DNA of 64,000 nucleotides from Lanius collurio (GCA_020086605.1 JACBWW010000007.1:23086956-23150955); one strand, 5' to 3'. Counted from the stretch's first letter, positions 36,338 through 48,630 are shown. Numbers and translations: made by a program. The notes: a model not told the origin generated them from the letters alone.

Positions 36338-36943
36338 TGTTGGGGTTTAACTTCAGCTGGCAAGTCAGTACCACAAGGCCACTTGCTCTATCCCCCTACC
36401 CACCCCAGTGGGCTTGGAAAGAGAATTGGAAAAAAGTAAAACCCATGTGTTGAGATAAGATGAGTTTAATAATAGAAATAAGTAATTAATAAGTAAAATA
36501 GAACACTAATTACAATATTAATAAAGATAATAATGATTAAAAGGGAGATAACAAAACAAGAGAGAGAAATAAAACCCAAAAAGGACAAGTGGTGCACAAT
36601 ACAATTGTTCACCACCTGCTGTCTGGTGCCCAGCCCATCCCCTTGCAGTGAACAGCCCCGCCCAGCCACCTCCTCTCAGTTCATATATACTGGGCATGAC
36701 ATTGTATGGTATGGATTGGCCAGACCAGGTCAGAGGTCCCAGCCATGCTCCCACCAGCTTCTTGTGCAGCTGCTCACTGGCAGAGCACAGGAAACTGGTA
36801 AGTCCTTGATTCAGTGTAAGCACTGCTCAACAACTACTAAAACATCCTGTGTTATCAACATTGCTCTCATACTGAATGCAAAACACAGCACTGTACCAGC
36901 TGCTAGAAAGAAAATGAACTCTGTCCCAGACAAAACCAGGACA
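36338..36943 (-). mobile_element. Complete solo LTR of an avian ERVL-like endogenous retrovirus
   Basis: A 606-bp unit begins tgttggggttt and ends aaaaccaggaca (TG...CA). It is flanked by a perfect 5-bp target duplication, atagt, at 36333-36337 and 36944-36948. On the minus strand, the sense orientation, a TATA box lies at 36689-36684 (context cagtatata) and an ATTAAA polyadenylation signal at 36470-36465. This order fits U3-R-U5 and makes the minus strand the transcribed one. I know this LTR type, starting TGTCCTGGTTT on the sense strand, as a common repeat in bird genomes. The 5-bp duplication agrees with ERVL-type integration. No internal viral sequence or second LTR is present, so it arose by recombination between the two LTRs. 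The 150-codon open frame at 36533-36985 lies mostly inside it and is not a gene. Confidence 0.93.
36684..36689 (-). promoter_or_regulatory. TATA box of the solo LTR
   Basis: tatata, sense on the minus strand, in the usual position for the U3 promoter of this LTR type. Whether it still fires cannot be told from sequence. Confidence 0.6.
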
Positions 36944-36948
36944 ATAGT
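36944..36948. repeat. Right target-site duplication of the solo LTR
   Basis: atagt, identical to 36333-36337. Confidence 0.88.
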
Positions 36949-37755
36949 TTTAAAAGCTGTCAGACATTTGTGTGGAAGAGGATAATTAATTTTAAAAGTC
37001 TCCAATGAATATCTCATTTCACTTTAAAGTATTTAATTATTAAATTATGTAGACAAAAATGGAGCATAAGACTTAAGGATTGAAATGGAAGAATAGGATG
37101 CTAGTTAATATACATGGTGCTCAAATGGCAGAGGAAATATGAAATAAAGCTTTACTCATCGTACTTTTTGGCAGGCATGGAAAAGTCTGCAAATAGGTTT
37201 ATTATTGCAGAAGAATGCCAGGCTGTCTTTCATGTTTGATTTTCATAAATGCTTGCTTTCAGCCTTGCTCCAAAAACATTAAAGAAGGTGATTTCTTTTT
37301 CCTGCTTATTTCTTGCACAGAGGTGATGCTCAATCAGTTCCTGCTAGAAGCTTTGTGAGGGAGCACTTTATGTGTGCCGCCGTTCTGAGGCAGCGCACTG
37401 GCATTTCAGTCCTGTGCTCAGCAGTGGTTCTGGGTGGATTGCTTGTTGCTGTTATACTTGACCAGAGAGGCTGAAAATTGTTGAGCCAAGCTGATGGTAT
37501 ATTAGGATCCTTCCAGGCTTCTGAAAAAGTGCATGGCTTTGCAAAGTGCTCAAATGCTATGTGTCACTGGCTATTGCCCTCTCCTCTCTAATTCTTTTGG
37601 TGATGGATGTTGAGTTTTTCCCCTTTCGGTTTAGCCAAATTCCTAATCTGGGAGCTCAGACCTTGCTGAATGCCAAAAGCAGTAGGAGTCAGGTGCTTGT
37701 GTTTTGATGAGGTGATGGACACTGGCTTGATGGGTACCTCTGTCTCTCATTGCAG

Positions 37756-37863
37756 CCCTCTCAGCTGTCAGATGCGGTGATCTCCATGGTAACTCAAACC
37801 CCCAGACTCTTGACAGCAGCCTGCGAGGAGCAGCATTCAGCAGCTCAAGGGTCTCACGACCAG
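37756..37863 (+). CDS. Candidate internal exon, plus-strand chain, part 2
   Basis: A strong acceptor (acctctgtctctcattgcag) and a strong donor (GACCAG|GTAAGCC) bound exactly 108 nt, or 36 codons, phase 0 to phase 0. The peptide starts PSQLSDAVISMVTQTPRL and ends AAQGSHDQ. A second frame is also open (Ser-rich, ...SSSRVSRP); the third is closed. It contains three CpGs in a CpG-poor region. The phase matches 33875-33993 upstream and 38208-38393 downstream. This has the best splice sites of any candidate exon on the plus strand. No family is recognised, and a non-coding RNA exon is possible. Confidence 0.35.
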
Positions 37864-38207
37864 GTAAGCCAAAAGGAATCGCCAGATAAGAGCTCACCTC
37901 GGGCACGCCATTCCCTGTGCTGTCAGGTTTTTCCTTGGTGAAGTCACGCAGGCTGTTAGGTCCTGTGCACATACATGATGATGGACTTCTACCAGTGTTG
38001 TCACTTAAGGCTATAGCAGTCCAACTCTCTCAAACAGAGGCATTTGACAAAAAGTCTGTATTGTTCAGGGTTGGTTTTTAAGCTTCAGACTGAAGAAGCA
38101 AAACTGAGAAGTACCGTACAGTTCTTTAAGTGGCTTTGGTCTTAAGTAATTGCTGTAGTAGGAAATAACCCCAAAACACGTCAGCAGTAAGATCTGTCTT
38201 GCCACAG

Positions 38208-38393
38208 TACCTCCATCACCACTACTGCCCAGGCTCTAACTTTAGGCCTGAGCAATATTATTCTCCTGCAGTGTATCAGAGACCGCTTCTGTGTTCATGT
38301 AACATTCACTGGTACTCTGCAGCATTTTCAAATTGCTGCTCTGCTCTTTCCACACAAGTTTCTGTGCTAATAGCAGCATATGGGGTCTTCTGG
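38208..38393 (+). CDS. Candidate exon, plus-strand chain, part 3
   Basis: An acceptor (gatctgtcttgccacag) is followed by 62 codons, open in phase 0, to a modest donor (TTCTGG|GTAACA). Without the donor the frame stops at TAA seven bases later, so it could also be a terminal exon. The peptide starts YLHHHYCPGSNFRPEQYY and is rich in Tyr, Cys and His. The donor is weaker than at 37863. No family is recognised. Confidence 0.22.
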
Positions 38394-40685
38394 GTAACAT
38401 CTTAAGAAGGTACAGAATTCTTCCCCTTTTTTGTTGAATTATGGAGAAAGAACAAGAACTTTGCCATTTTGGGAAAACAGTGCAGGAACTATATAGCTAT
38501 ATTCACTATTCCAGTACCACCAATGCTGTGAACTAAAGTCATATCTCTGGTCTTGTTCACTTACGTGTGTGGGATGTTTATTACTCCCTTTTGTTGTCAG
38601 GCTTCACCATCATTTGTACTGAATTGTTTCTGTGCCATTAAGATCGTATGTATTTTGTAAGTGTTTTCTGGGTATTACCTGCATTGTTTCCTTCTTGCTT
38701 GCTGCATAAGTGTACTTGGTTCTTACTTTTGTAGTATTGATGATACTCTTAAATAGTGTTGAGTGAGTACTGGATGATGTTATTGGAGGAATATAGAGCA
38801 CTTTGTCAATTATTATTTCCTGTTAACAGCTAATTTTTCATATCTATATCTTAATCACATTTGATGATACTGATAATAATTTCTTACTCTGAATTTTGTG
38901 TGGCTGTAACGTAAATGCCATTCAAAAGTCTGTGTGTTTCGTTTATGGAATAATGTCTGTTGACTGTAGTTTGTAAATTTATCAGATGATTAAATAAAAT
39001 TCTCTATTTTATTTAGCAAGTTTCTGTAAAATGGTGTTGACTGGCATCAGTTTTGTTCATGTAATTTCCCAGTGAATTTATCCTTTATCAGTTTGGTGGT
39101 AATTTTGCCTGAGATTAGTGATGACATAGAGCTCTGTAATTACTGAGATCATACTGCTTACCATCCTCAAGTATTGGCAAAAAATGCTAGCAGTCTTACT
39201 GAATTTCTGTGATGCTCCAAAATGTATTGAAAATTAACATCATTGAAATGATCCTCTCACAAACACTTTTAAGACTCTTAAGGCACAGATTATTGCAGTG
39301 TAATAATTTAAAGTTGTCTTTTAACATTCATTTTGGTTACTAATGGCCTCCTTATCTCTAAAAATGCTTTACTTCTACTTAGAAGAAAATATATGTTGAT
39401 TGGGGGGTTTTTGTGTAGCATGTTTATATTCCTTTGAAACATGAATCCCGAGCTGGAGGTCTTGTGCTGTTTCAATTACCCAGACTTTCCCATTAGAATT
39501 AATTTCATTGGGTTTTAAAGTGTAATCTATATTTCAAGCTAATTACACCTTAACCTAGAATGGGAGTATCATTTTTTTTGCCACAGGTTGCCTTTTCTTG
39601 GACTATTTAATCATTACTTTTGGTCCCTGGTGGCAGTGGGGTAGGAAGAGTTCCCCCTAATTTTTACCCTTGTACTTTCTCCCAAATGCAGAATTTGTCC
39701 CTAGTTTACTGGGCTAATGAACTTCCGTGCTTGCTATTAACTAAATTGTTTCAAATACCAAAATGATAATTGCACTCTGTGGCTGTGCATTCAATATGTA
39801 TTCTAGCAGTGAAATTGGGAGTGCCTGATGAATTACTACTGACTGCATGGCATTTCTAGCTTCCTTCTCTCACATGAACGTCCTTCATAGTTCTTTTCAT
39901 GTTTTACAAATACATACTTAAGCAGATCATTCAGTTCTCTGACATGATTTGGTGGTTTGCTTTATCTCAAATTGCCAACTATATATGCTTTTGGGATCCA
40001 CTAGTGTGTTACCTGTATGAGTTCAAGACCCTGACATCCTGAATTATCAGTAATTTTGAGAAATCGCAGTGCCAATAATGTAGAGTACTGTCTTCTGTAT
40101 CCTTTGTCTGGCTCTTAGTGGAGATCTCCCCAGCAGTTAGAATGATAACTATTGATAACTGTTATTGGTGTGATAGGTGTGACAATGATAAGAGGACAGC
40201 TTTATCAGGATCATGTGTGATATGTTATATGAATGCACAGGGATTTATAGCATTTTGACTAAAAAACCTTGTAAAAAGGAAAATGAAACAAAGAGATGAG
40301 GCAAAATTAGATGTCAAAAAATGAAAGCTTAGAGAAGTTCAGTTTGAAAAAGTGTATATACATGATACCTAGGAAGAAACTTTTTTCTATTTTTATGTTT
40401 CTTGTATGAATTAGTTACTTTGAATTTAAGAACACTATGGATAGGGTGTAGTGGAAAATACTCCAAATGCATCAGCATATCAGCAGATTCCTGTTGTTCA
40501 AAGAGCTTGGAATAGGTGCAGTTTAGGAATGTCATAAATGAAATGTGTTGGTGCGAGTTGTGACTGTTGGTAGAAGTGCAGAGGCATAAAATAATGTAAG
40601 AAAACATTTATTATTTTTTAAAAAGTTTCCAGAACAGTGTTTTTTCAAAAGTATTCATTTGGTATGATTGAGAAGAATGTCCCAT

Positions 40686-40719
40686 TATCTTAGTGCTAAC
40701 ATAAGTTAGCACTAAGATA
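40686..40719. repeat. Perfect hairpin, 15-bp arms with 4-base loop
   Basis: The left arm is TATCTTAGTGCTAAC and the right arm is its exact reverse complement, around the loop ATAA. It could extrude as a cruciform or, if transcribed, fold as a short stem. The stem is too short for a typical microRNA precursor. Confidence 0.95.
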
Positions 40720-41856
40720 TTTTATTTTGAGGAAATACATGTCTTCTTTTGCATAAGAACACTGCATTTTATACAAAGAAAGTAAGAGAAACTATAATCA
40801 AAAAGTTTGCTTGCCAATGCATGATTCTGAAAAGTACCATAATACACCCATGCATACTGTTCTTTAACAGCTTTTATGATTTTGTTATGATTACTAGCTT
40901 TTAATTATTTGTTTCAGTTTATTTAGAACTTTGCAAGTGATATTGCACAGGCATAGAGTGCAGGGACTTTCTGTATATTAACAAAAGTTATTCTTGGCAC
41001 CTGATCTCATCAAATAATTTTATTGGTCAGTTAGATTTATGTGCTAGAAAATCAATCTACTTTTAAACAATATTCTTTATAATTCTCAGGTTTAGTAATA
41101 AACTCTATATTGATTTTGTTTTCTAACATTGTTTTTCAAGTGTTATCAAATAATATTGCACCTGTGGGTGTACACATGAACTATTCCCCTTGACTACTCA
41201 GCGTTCACTATTCATAGAGTAGTTATTCTTAAAAGTCTCATGGCATCATATCTGTTCACTGAAAAACAGTGAACTGTTGTAATAATATTTTTTTGAATAA
41301 GCATATTTTAAAATAACATGAACATTCTTTAAATTTGCAGCTGTTTCATGGATCAAGTAGAGCTTTATTTATATAATCCCTGGTACTTCTTTTGCTACTT
41401 GGTGAATCATTTTTAACTGAACTCTGATTTTATTCATGAAATATTAATTAGTACTATTTAGGCTATCAGCCAAGTCAGAAAAAAGTATATGTAGCTAGAA
41501 CGTGAACTCGTGTATTTTACATTGTGGTGGAGAGGTGACACAACTATTCCAGTCATGGCTACCTTCTGAGAGACTTGCTTTGTGCCTTTCTCCTACACAG
41601 TACGGTTTTAAACTACTGACAGTGGAATAAAATTGTTGTGCTTTCTTTTTAAAATGTTTTTTCTTTCACACAGCTAAGGTTTCAAGGAAGGGTTTTAATG
41701 GGAGTAAAAAAGATGCCAGCATTCAAAATGAGGTGACAAAATGCCTTATCCTTTGATTTTTAAACTAAGCTGGTGATTATTTAAGGCATAGCTCAGACCT
41801 TGTAGGACTCAACTGTGATAATCCCATACTCTGCTATTTGATTTGTAGAGAACATT

Positions 41857-42408
41857 ATGATACCACATTCACTGTGCCAGACGCTTGAAAGTGCTAATAA
41901 TAGATATGCAAAGTGGGAAAAGGCAATTTTTGTTGTAGTCATTACTAAGTATATATTTCATTCACCTGGAGTGCCAGCTGAAGTGAAAGGTCCATACCTT
42001 CATGAGCAAACACCATGGCACAAGGAGGGGGAAGTGGAGCTCTGCCTTGCCCAAAACTACTCCTCTGAGTTTGCCCAGCAAAGACTTTACACAAGTCAAC
42101 AGTGCTTTTTCATCCACGCAAAGTCTGCTGAACTTGTCTGGGCAGAACTGCAGAAATATGCCCAGGTCAGTGAATTCAGCTCGGGCTGCAGCACTCCTGG
42201 TGTTTCCTTGGCCAGGTACCACACACTGTCTGTGTGCAGCACACTCCAGAGACACATTGCCTTCTGCAGCTGGTCTGTATTGAGGGACTGTGTGTGTGCA
42301 GTAAATCAGCTGCTTCCCAAACAGAGCTCAGACAGTTTTCCTCTGAAGACAGATAGGATTTTCTGCTTTTTAAAGGTTGATTCAAGCAAAACTTTTATTT
42401 TAAACTGA
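41857..42408 (+). other. Longest open frame in the window, no family
   Basis: 183 codons from an ATG. The middle part (about 41990-42340) is richer in GC and is also open in a second plus frame and a minus frame, which points to composition rather than coding. The peptide shows no signal peptide, membrane segment or motif I recognise. A GTCAGT at 42169 could act as a donor. It is most likely not a gene. Confidence 0.12.
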
Positions 42409-43229
42409 ATTATTTTACCATATTATGGTGTAGAAATGGAATTACTACAGGCAGTCTAGTTAAACATGCTCCTAAATAATCTGAATGTCTCATGCAGACA
42501 TCCCACACAGAAACAGGACAGGTAATATAATTGTTTTTTTAATAAGTTGTTAATTAAGCCTAGGAGATATACAGGAGCTGTATTTTCATTTGCATTTTTG
42601 TATGACCTTATTTCTATCTGAATTGCTTTGATTTAATGGAACATGAATATAACTTACGGATAAACATACAGTTATATGGATAGTACATGCTAAAAAATTG
42701 TGCCCAGTATACAGATTAACATCAGTTAATTTCAGAAGAAATTCCATCTTCAAGCAGCCTGTGAACATTTTCACCTGGAATTTTACTGTCTAGTCTAAAT
42801 GCTGTGAATGGAAAGAAACAAAATTACTGGTTTTTTCTCAAAAGTTTATGTAATGTAGAGGGGAGAGTTAAGGTGTAGTTCTTTGGTGTCAGCTGGAGAT
42901 ATTGGAGGTATAACTAATCAAAATGGATTTGCAAACATGTTGTCACTGATGCTGTGTTTTTACTTACACACTGAGGTTCACACTTGGCTTTGTCCAATGG
43001 ACCTTGGTCCAAGCTTGGTTTTTTCACAAAGGTGAATACAGTGATTAGTAAAAATGTTGTAATGGCATATTTGGAGAGTGAGTGATCAACACAGAAAAAG
43101 CTGAGGTGGTCAAGGTATCACAGAGCCCACACCTGAGCTGCAAAAGCAGAGCACTTGAGTCCCCCAACTGTTTTAGTGCAAAGTCCGTTCCCAGCCAACT
43201 CTTGCTGAAGTCTCTAAATGACCAGGGTG

Positions 43230-43660
43230 TTCTAACTTAAAAGAGTGCAGTGAGAGATCAGTCAGTCTTTAGCTCTTGTTCAGCTGTCAGAGACTGTTGC
43301 AGTGAGGGGAACCTTTACAACAATATATATGAAGCGATGGAGTTGGAAGGACAGATGAAGCAGTATTTTTATAGATGTTCAGGGATGATTTTATTTCTCC
43401 AACCGCATGGCCGGAGTTTCCAAGCTGACCTCCCGGACCTTCTCCCCCCGCCAGCTCCCAGGCAGCCAAAACCACCCAATCAGGAACAGGTATGGGACAC
43501 ACATGACCTGGGGACAGGGACAGGGACCCACCTCCACAAGGGACAGTAAACTCCAGGTAAGGAGCAGAGGCAAACAGCTGCAGCACACCTGGTTTTACTC
43601 CAGTGCCACCATTTGTACAGTATGTACAGTATGTAAAATAGTCTTTTATTGACTTGCCCA
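43230..43660 (-). mobile_element. LTR-like segment, uncertain
   Basis: The GC-rich block 43390-43610 has CpGs and C/G runs. On the minus strand it leads into AATAAA signals (plus tttatt at 43388-43393 and 43650-43655), followed by a U5-like stretch ending near ...agaaca at 43229-43230. The order of a GC-rich region, a polyadenylation signal and a U5-like tail resembles an LTR. I could not define matching ends or a target duplication. The overlapping ORFs (43250-43549 and 43287-43661) are probably products of this composition. It might instead be a decayed host exon. Confidence 0.28.
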
Positions 43661-46600
43661 TAGCCTTTGAATAATCTCTGCTGTGTTCAGACCTTCACCT
43701 GTGAGATGGCTACCCAGGGTTGTATGGTGCTTTATCTTCTCCTAATAAATGGTTCTGGAGGTTGGGTTAATGCAGATGGCACCTATTCAGAAAAAATCGG
43801 GGGAACAGGGAAGGCACTCTCCCAAACACCTCCGTTGTTATAGAACAAAGTGGGTGTGTAATTTTTGTTATATCTGAAATGGTTAACGTTTTTTTATTGG
43901 TTGCTCTCTGAGCTACAATGTGATTTAGCAAGCATCCCAAATGTCTGTAACGTGAATTGTGTTTATCGTCAACCTAAATCAGTTTAAATAAGCTTAGTTC
44001 AACTGATGCATGCACAAATTAATTTCTCTTTTATCTAACTAACTTGCAGACCTAATAAACAGAATAATCAATCATAGCTGCCTTCATCCATAGCATGATT
44101 GTATATCTCTGATCAAGGAAATGTAGAATAATTTCTCTTTAGTCCCTACTTAGTTCCCCCTGTAATCAAGGTTTCTGGATATAATGATTCACCTTAATCA
44201 TTTTTTCCTTCCTTGATAGGTTAAAAAATAATTTTTTTAGCTTGTATGTTTAAAGGATGATTACATTCAACATTGTAAAGCTAATTTTATAATTAGTAGA
44301 TATTTTTGTTTCTCCACAACACAGAAAAAAATGCCAGTCTGATTCAGAGAACTCTGTAAACGTGATGGCAATGACACCATGCTTTGAACAGTTTGTACTG
44401 TATACTTGCCCTTTTTAGTAAGAGCTGGTTTGATGCCTCTGGCATCTTTCTTACTGATTGAAGTGAGTCTGGGACTCTGGCGAGACATTTTCTCTCTTTC
44501 TTGAATTATAAAGTGCCAAGCAAACCTGAGGTTAGCTTTGTGTAAGAGGCTAGAAAAAGCCCAAACAATTAAAACTTGCCTTTAGGTCACTGGCCTTCAA
44601 ATAATTCTATAACTTTTATGCTGAACTGTTTACACTGTGTATCAGATGTCTTTAGTCTTTTAATTTTATACATATGTAGTATATCACACATTTAGTAATA
44701 CTTTTGTCTAGATAGACAATTACGAAAAACGTATAATATGTAAAACATGAACTCAGAATTTATTTACAGTTGCATTTTACAGCTTCTTAGTGTACTTTTG
44801 CCACCAAGTAAAGGTACTGTGGCAACCATTTCTGCCTCTTGCAACTGCAAAATGCATCAAGGAAACCTTATGTTCTCGGTGGTTTATCTCAAAATGTGTG
44901 TTAAGAATATGTTCCATTAAGTGCAGTTGACAATATTAGGAAAACAGCAGTCTGGTCTGTATGAAGAAATATTCCTACCGTAGTAGTTATTGGCAGTTTC
45001 TGGACTGCTAGTTCAGAAATACTGTTCCAGATCAAGATATGGCAAGGAGATGACAGTGAGATTAATTTTTTCCTCTATATTAAAAATAGAGCATCATTAT
45101 CCAAAAATTAAAGTTATTTTACTGCCACAAAAGAAAGGTGCAGTGCACCTTTTTGAATACAGATTGTAATATGGCCTTACACAACAGTGTGTCTTCTTGC
45201 TCCTCACGTGATTCCATTCCATGAACACAGATGTTAAATATCTATGGTCATTTAAGGCTCAATAATTTGCTTCAGACTTTGACTTCAAATGTAAATTAAT
45301 CTTATGTTTAAAAATAAGTTCAGGTTTTAGAACAATAACCTCATTTTGCATTTCTAGTTTCATTACTTTCTTTTGCAAATTCTTTATTTTTTGAGTTAAA
45401 AGTTCAGCTGTGCTAAAATATGACTGAGTTTAAACTTGGTATCTAAAATGACATGAGGTCTTTTCAGCCATGTTTTCACAAAACATTGCCTCAAACATTT
45501 CCAGATAAATTATTTCATTACAATATTTTATTCATTTTCTTCTTCTAAAGAGCTTTATGTCAAGCTTTTAATCATAGTTGGATGACTCTTTTAAACTATT
45601 TGAGTTGATAAATTGTTGTTTGCTAGTAAACTGAAGATGCTGGTTTCCTTGTGATGTATGCATGCATTTGATTTCTCTCTAGATACTGATAGATCTTTGT
45701 AAATTATCTGCTTATGAGTGAGCCCAAATCTTTTGAATTTAACCTAATCAGATAACGTTTTAGAAGTCCTTTAACATATACAGTGTTTGCAAGCTCAAAG
45801 AGTGAAAATTCTCCCCATAAGTAGGTGTTTAAAATTATGCAACAATCATTAAAAAAAAAAGTAACAAATCCTATATTGGTTTTTAAAATAATAACCCTAG
45901 GCCAGAACTGCAAAAGTCAAGGAAGCAAAGCTATTTGTGGTGCCATCAATCTGAAAATTGTGCTCCAAGGAATGATATGAGTAGGTGCACTTGGGTCAGG
46001 GAAGTTAAGGGAAAGAGGAGGAGGGAATGGTCTGACAACCCTGACTGGGAGGCCTAAGCCTGGGAATCCCCTGAATTTCTCTTCTCCGGAGATGTTTGAT
46101 TAGCTAGTATAGCCAAACCCAAAAATTGAGAGAAAAAAAGCCCTGGTATTAAGCCTGTTGTTACTGCCTATTACCAGTTTTGTAGAAATACAAATTTTCC
46201 AACTCTTCTCCCTATCTTTTTCCCAATACACTAACCATCTTTATATTAACTTTTTTCATCACAATCGTGTTTTGAGAATTTGCAAAATCTCCTTACACAG
46301 AGTTTCCATTTATCTTGTGGGTATTATTTCAATCATTCCCCAGAGCTTTCGTGGTGCCATGTCTCTCAGAGCTCTCTTCTTGCTTTGGTCACCTATCTTG
46401 TAATCAGTGCATGCTCTTGCCTTTCCTTCAGCAGCTTGGTTAAAGAGTGTATCAGTTTTGTTAGAGTCCAGCCTCTTGGCATGTGTTTTCTCTTAAGTCA
46501 GCTTTGGTTTAGGGTTTCACAGGAGAGTAAACATTTAGAACTCATTGATAGGTAATGGTCTGCATCATTATACTATGTTTTGTGTTCCTGATATTTTTGG

Positions 46601-47089
46601 CACAAGAATATTGGAGACAAATGAGCTTCCATTTGTATTGATTTAAACCATTTCTGCTATGCAGCAGAAGAATTGTAGGTCCCTTTGAAAGAGAAAGCAA
46701 AATAGGAGTGGCCTTGTTTTTACAGGAATGGAGGAAATACAATTTCTGGTACTGTGGCAAGTCTCCTACTCCTGGAGTAGATTTGTTGGTGAAATCTTTC
46801 AGGTGTATGGCTTTTGCTGTGGCTTTGTCCCAGTTGCTCAGGTTAACTACTAAAGTCAGCCCCAGGGCTTGTTTGCATAATTTTAATTATACTTTTCAGT
46901 GGCTTTGGAGAGAGTTTATGCAGCAGATTTTATTCATTGTGTGATTTCTTAGTGTTCTAGAAACTTGCATCATTCTTTTTCTAAAACTTTTTTTTTTTTT
47001 GTCTTGAGAAGATACCAGAAGCTTAAAATGGGTGATTTTCCCAAAAGCCTTGCAAATACAGCAGATCTCAGTCTCCCTCCTATGAAGGT
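43661..47089. other. Non-coding stretch
   Basis: AT-rich unique DNA; T13 at 46988-47000. An open frame at 46708-46944 follows a good acceptor-like sequence (ggccttgtttttacag) but lacks a donor or a family match. Confidence 0.55.
46988..47000. repeat. T13 homopolymer
   Basis: Thirteen consecutive T after ctaaaac. Confidence 0.9.
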
Positions 47090-47129
47090 GTCACCTTAGA
47101 AGGCAGGTGCAGAGCTGTTTACCCCAGTC

Positions 47130-47285
47130 AGACGTGATCACGCCGTTCCAAATTAAATCTACCCGTGATGGTTAGCAGGGAGCTAATCAAATCACTTGCC
47201 CCATTTGATCTGCTCCCATCACCTTTCATTATCAAAGCTCATTTAAACTGCTTTAAACTAGAACTGAACTGATAAAACAGATGAA
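47130..47285. promoter_or_regulatory. Possible conserved non-coding / enhancer-like element
   Basis: The segment holds a 10-bp palindrome CGTGATCACG (47133-47142), an inverted pair atcaaat/atttgat, a TCF/LEF-type ATCAAAG and TTTAAA repeats in a short complex block with no low-complexity DNA. This resembles developmental enhancers, but I cannot measure conservation here. Confidence 0.2.
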
Positions 47286-48630
47286 TTCATGCATCTGTGA
47301 CCGTGTTTTCCTGCTGCTGTATTTTGTATTATCTGACACTAAAAACTAGGCATAAAACAGCCTAAAACCAATGACAATTTACTGTATACTGTATCTTGTC
47401 CTATGAACAGTTCTATTAACTTAGCCACTCTTAGTTTGGTTTTGAACAATGCGGAATAACTTTTTATTACCATGTAGTATTTTTAACCAATATAGCAGAT
47501 AAAAATTAGCATTCTGCTCTTAGAATTACCTCATTTCCTTCTGGATAATAGACAATATATAATAAGTTTTTGCAGCATTGCTTTAAAAGCACGGTTACTC
47601 TTTTCCCATAGTAATCAAACACTCCAAAACAACAGTCATTTCCTGCAGATGGTGTGTAATCTCACATAATTAATGGGCTTTTCAGCCCAGTGTTGGAATA
47701 AAACCAACTGATACTGTGTTCCCCCATCCCCAGTTGTATTATACCAGATCAGTACAGTGAATGTGAACTAAACAGACCTGGAAGCAGAGAAGAACTGGGC
47801 TATTAGAAGAATTCTTATGAACCTCTTATTCCCCCTGCACATTTGAAAAGCCGTCGTTTTTAGTTCTGCTTTACTCATCAGTGGCATTCAATTGTCAATA
47901 ATCCATCCTCACATTTGAGTTCTGCTGTTGAGTCTGTGCCATCTGCAATACCTTTGATCTGGCAGCGACAGAAATTAGGTGATTGAAGGTACAGTAGTCA
48001 CTGGGACTTGATTCCTGATTAGGTTTGCAGGCATTTTTAATGCTTTTTCATCTAATTAGTAAATCATTACTTAAATTAGGCCCATCAAGCTGAAACAGAG
48101 GTAAAAGGATGAGGCCAAGACTTAAAGCAAAATGGAGTTGCTTACTGTATGTAGTACAGATAGGACTAAATTTTGCAGAAGCCTGGGGCTTGAGAGAGGG
48201 TTGACAGAGTGCATCTTTTTTCCAAGTGAAATTACTTTCCTCTTGGAGCTGGCAGGACAGTAGAAGTATTTCTGAATACAGAAAGAACTGGGAGGAAGGG
48301 GAACAATTGCAAATTGGTTTTCTGTCTGCTGTGCTTAATGGTGAACTATCTTTTGAAAGATTCGAGATGAATGTTGAGCCTATTAAAACAAACTTTTACT
48401 CCCCTTATGTTTAAAGGGTATTTGATTACATTAAAGGCTAAATTATGGCTTTGAATTTGCATACAGATTTTGAAAAGTAAGAGCATCGCTTCTAGCTCAG
48501 GTATCTTTCATATATGAGTTATCTCCCCCAAATACTGGTGCTGGTGCACATGGTAACAAGGGAATGTTTGCTGCATTTTTGACTATTAGCCATAGCCCAT
48601 GCTGGTAAGAGACAGTCAGGTCTAACTCAC

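Larger units (their letters stand above)
38406..43229. other. Non-coding stretch
   Basis: AT-rich unique DNA with no interspersed repeat recognised. It holds the perfect hairpin at 40686-40719 and the longest single open frame of the window (41857-42408, plus, 183 codons). That frame overlaps open frames on both strands and has no recognisable domain. Confidence 0.55.

Noticed and set aside
36533..36985. 150-codon plus-strand open frame
   Set aside because: Lies almost wholly within the solo LTR, on the antisense strand of the LTR.
46708..46944. Plus-strand frame of 78 codons after a good acceptor-like site
   Set aside because: No donor, no poly(A) signal in place, no recognisable protein.
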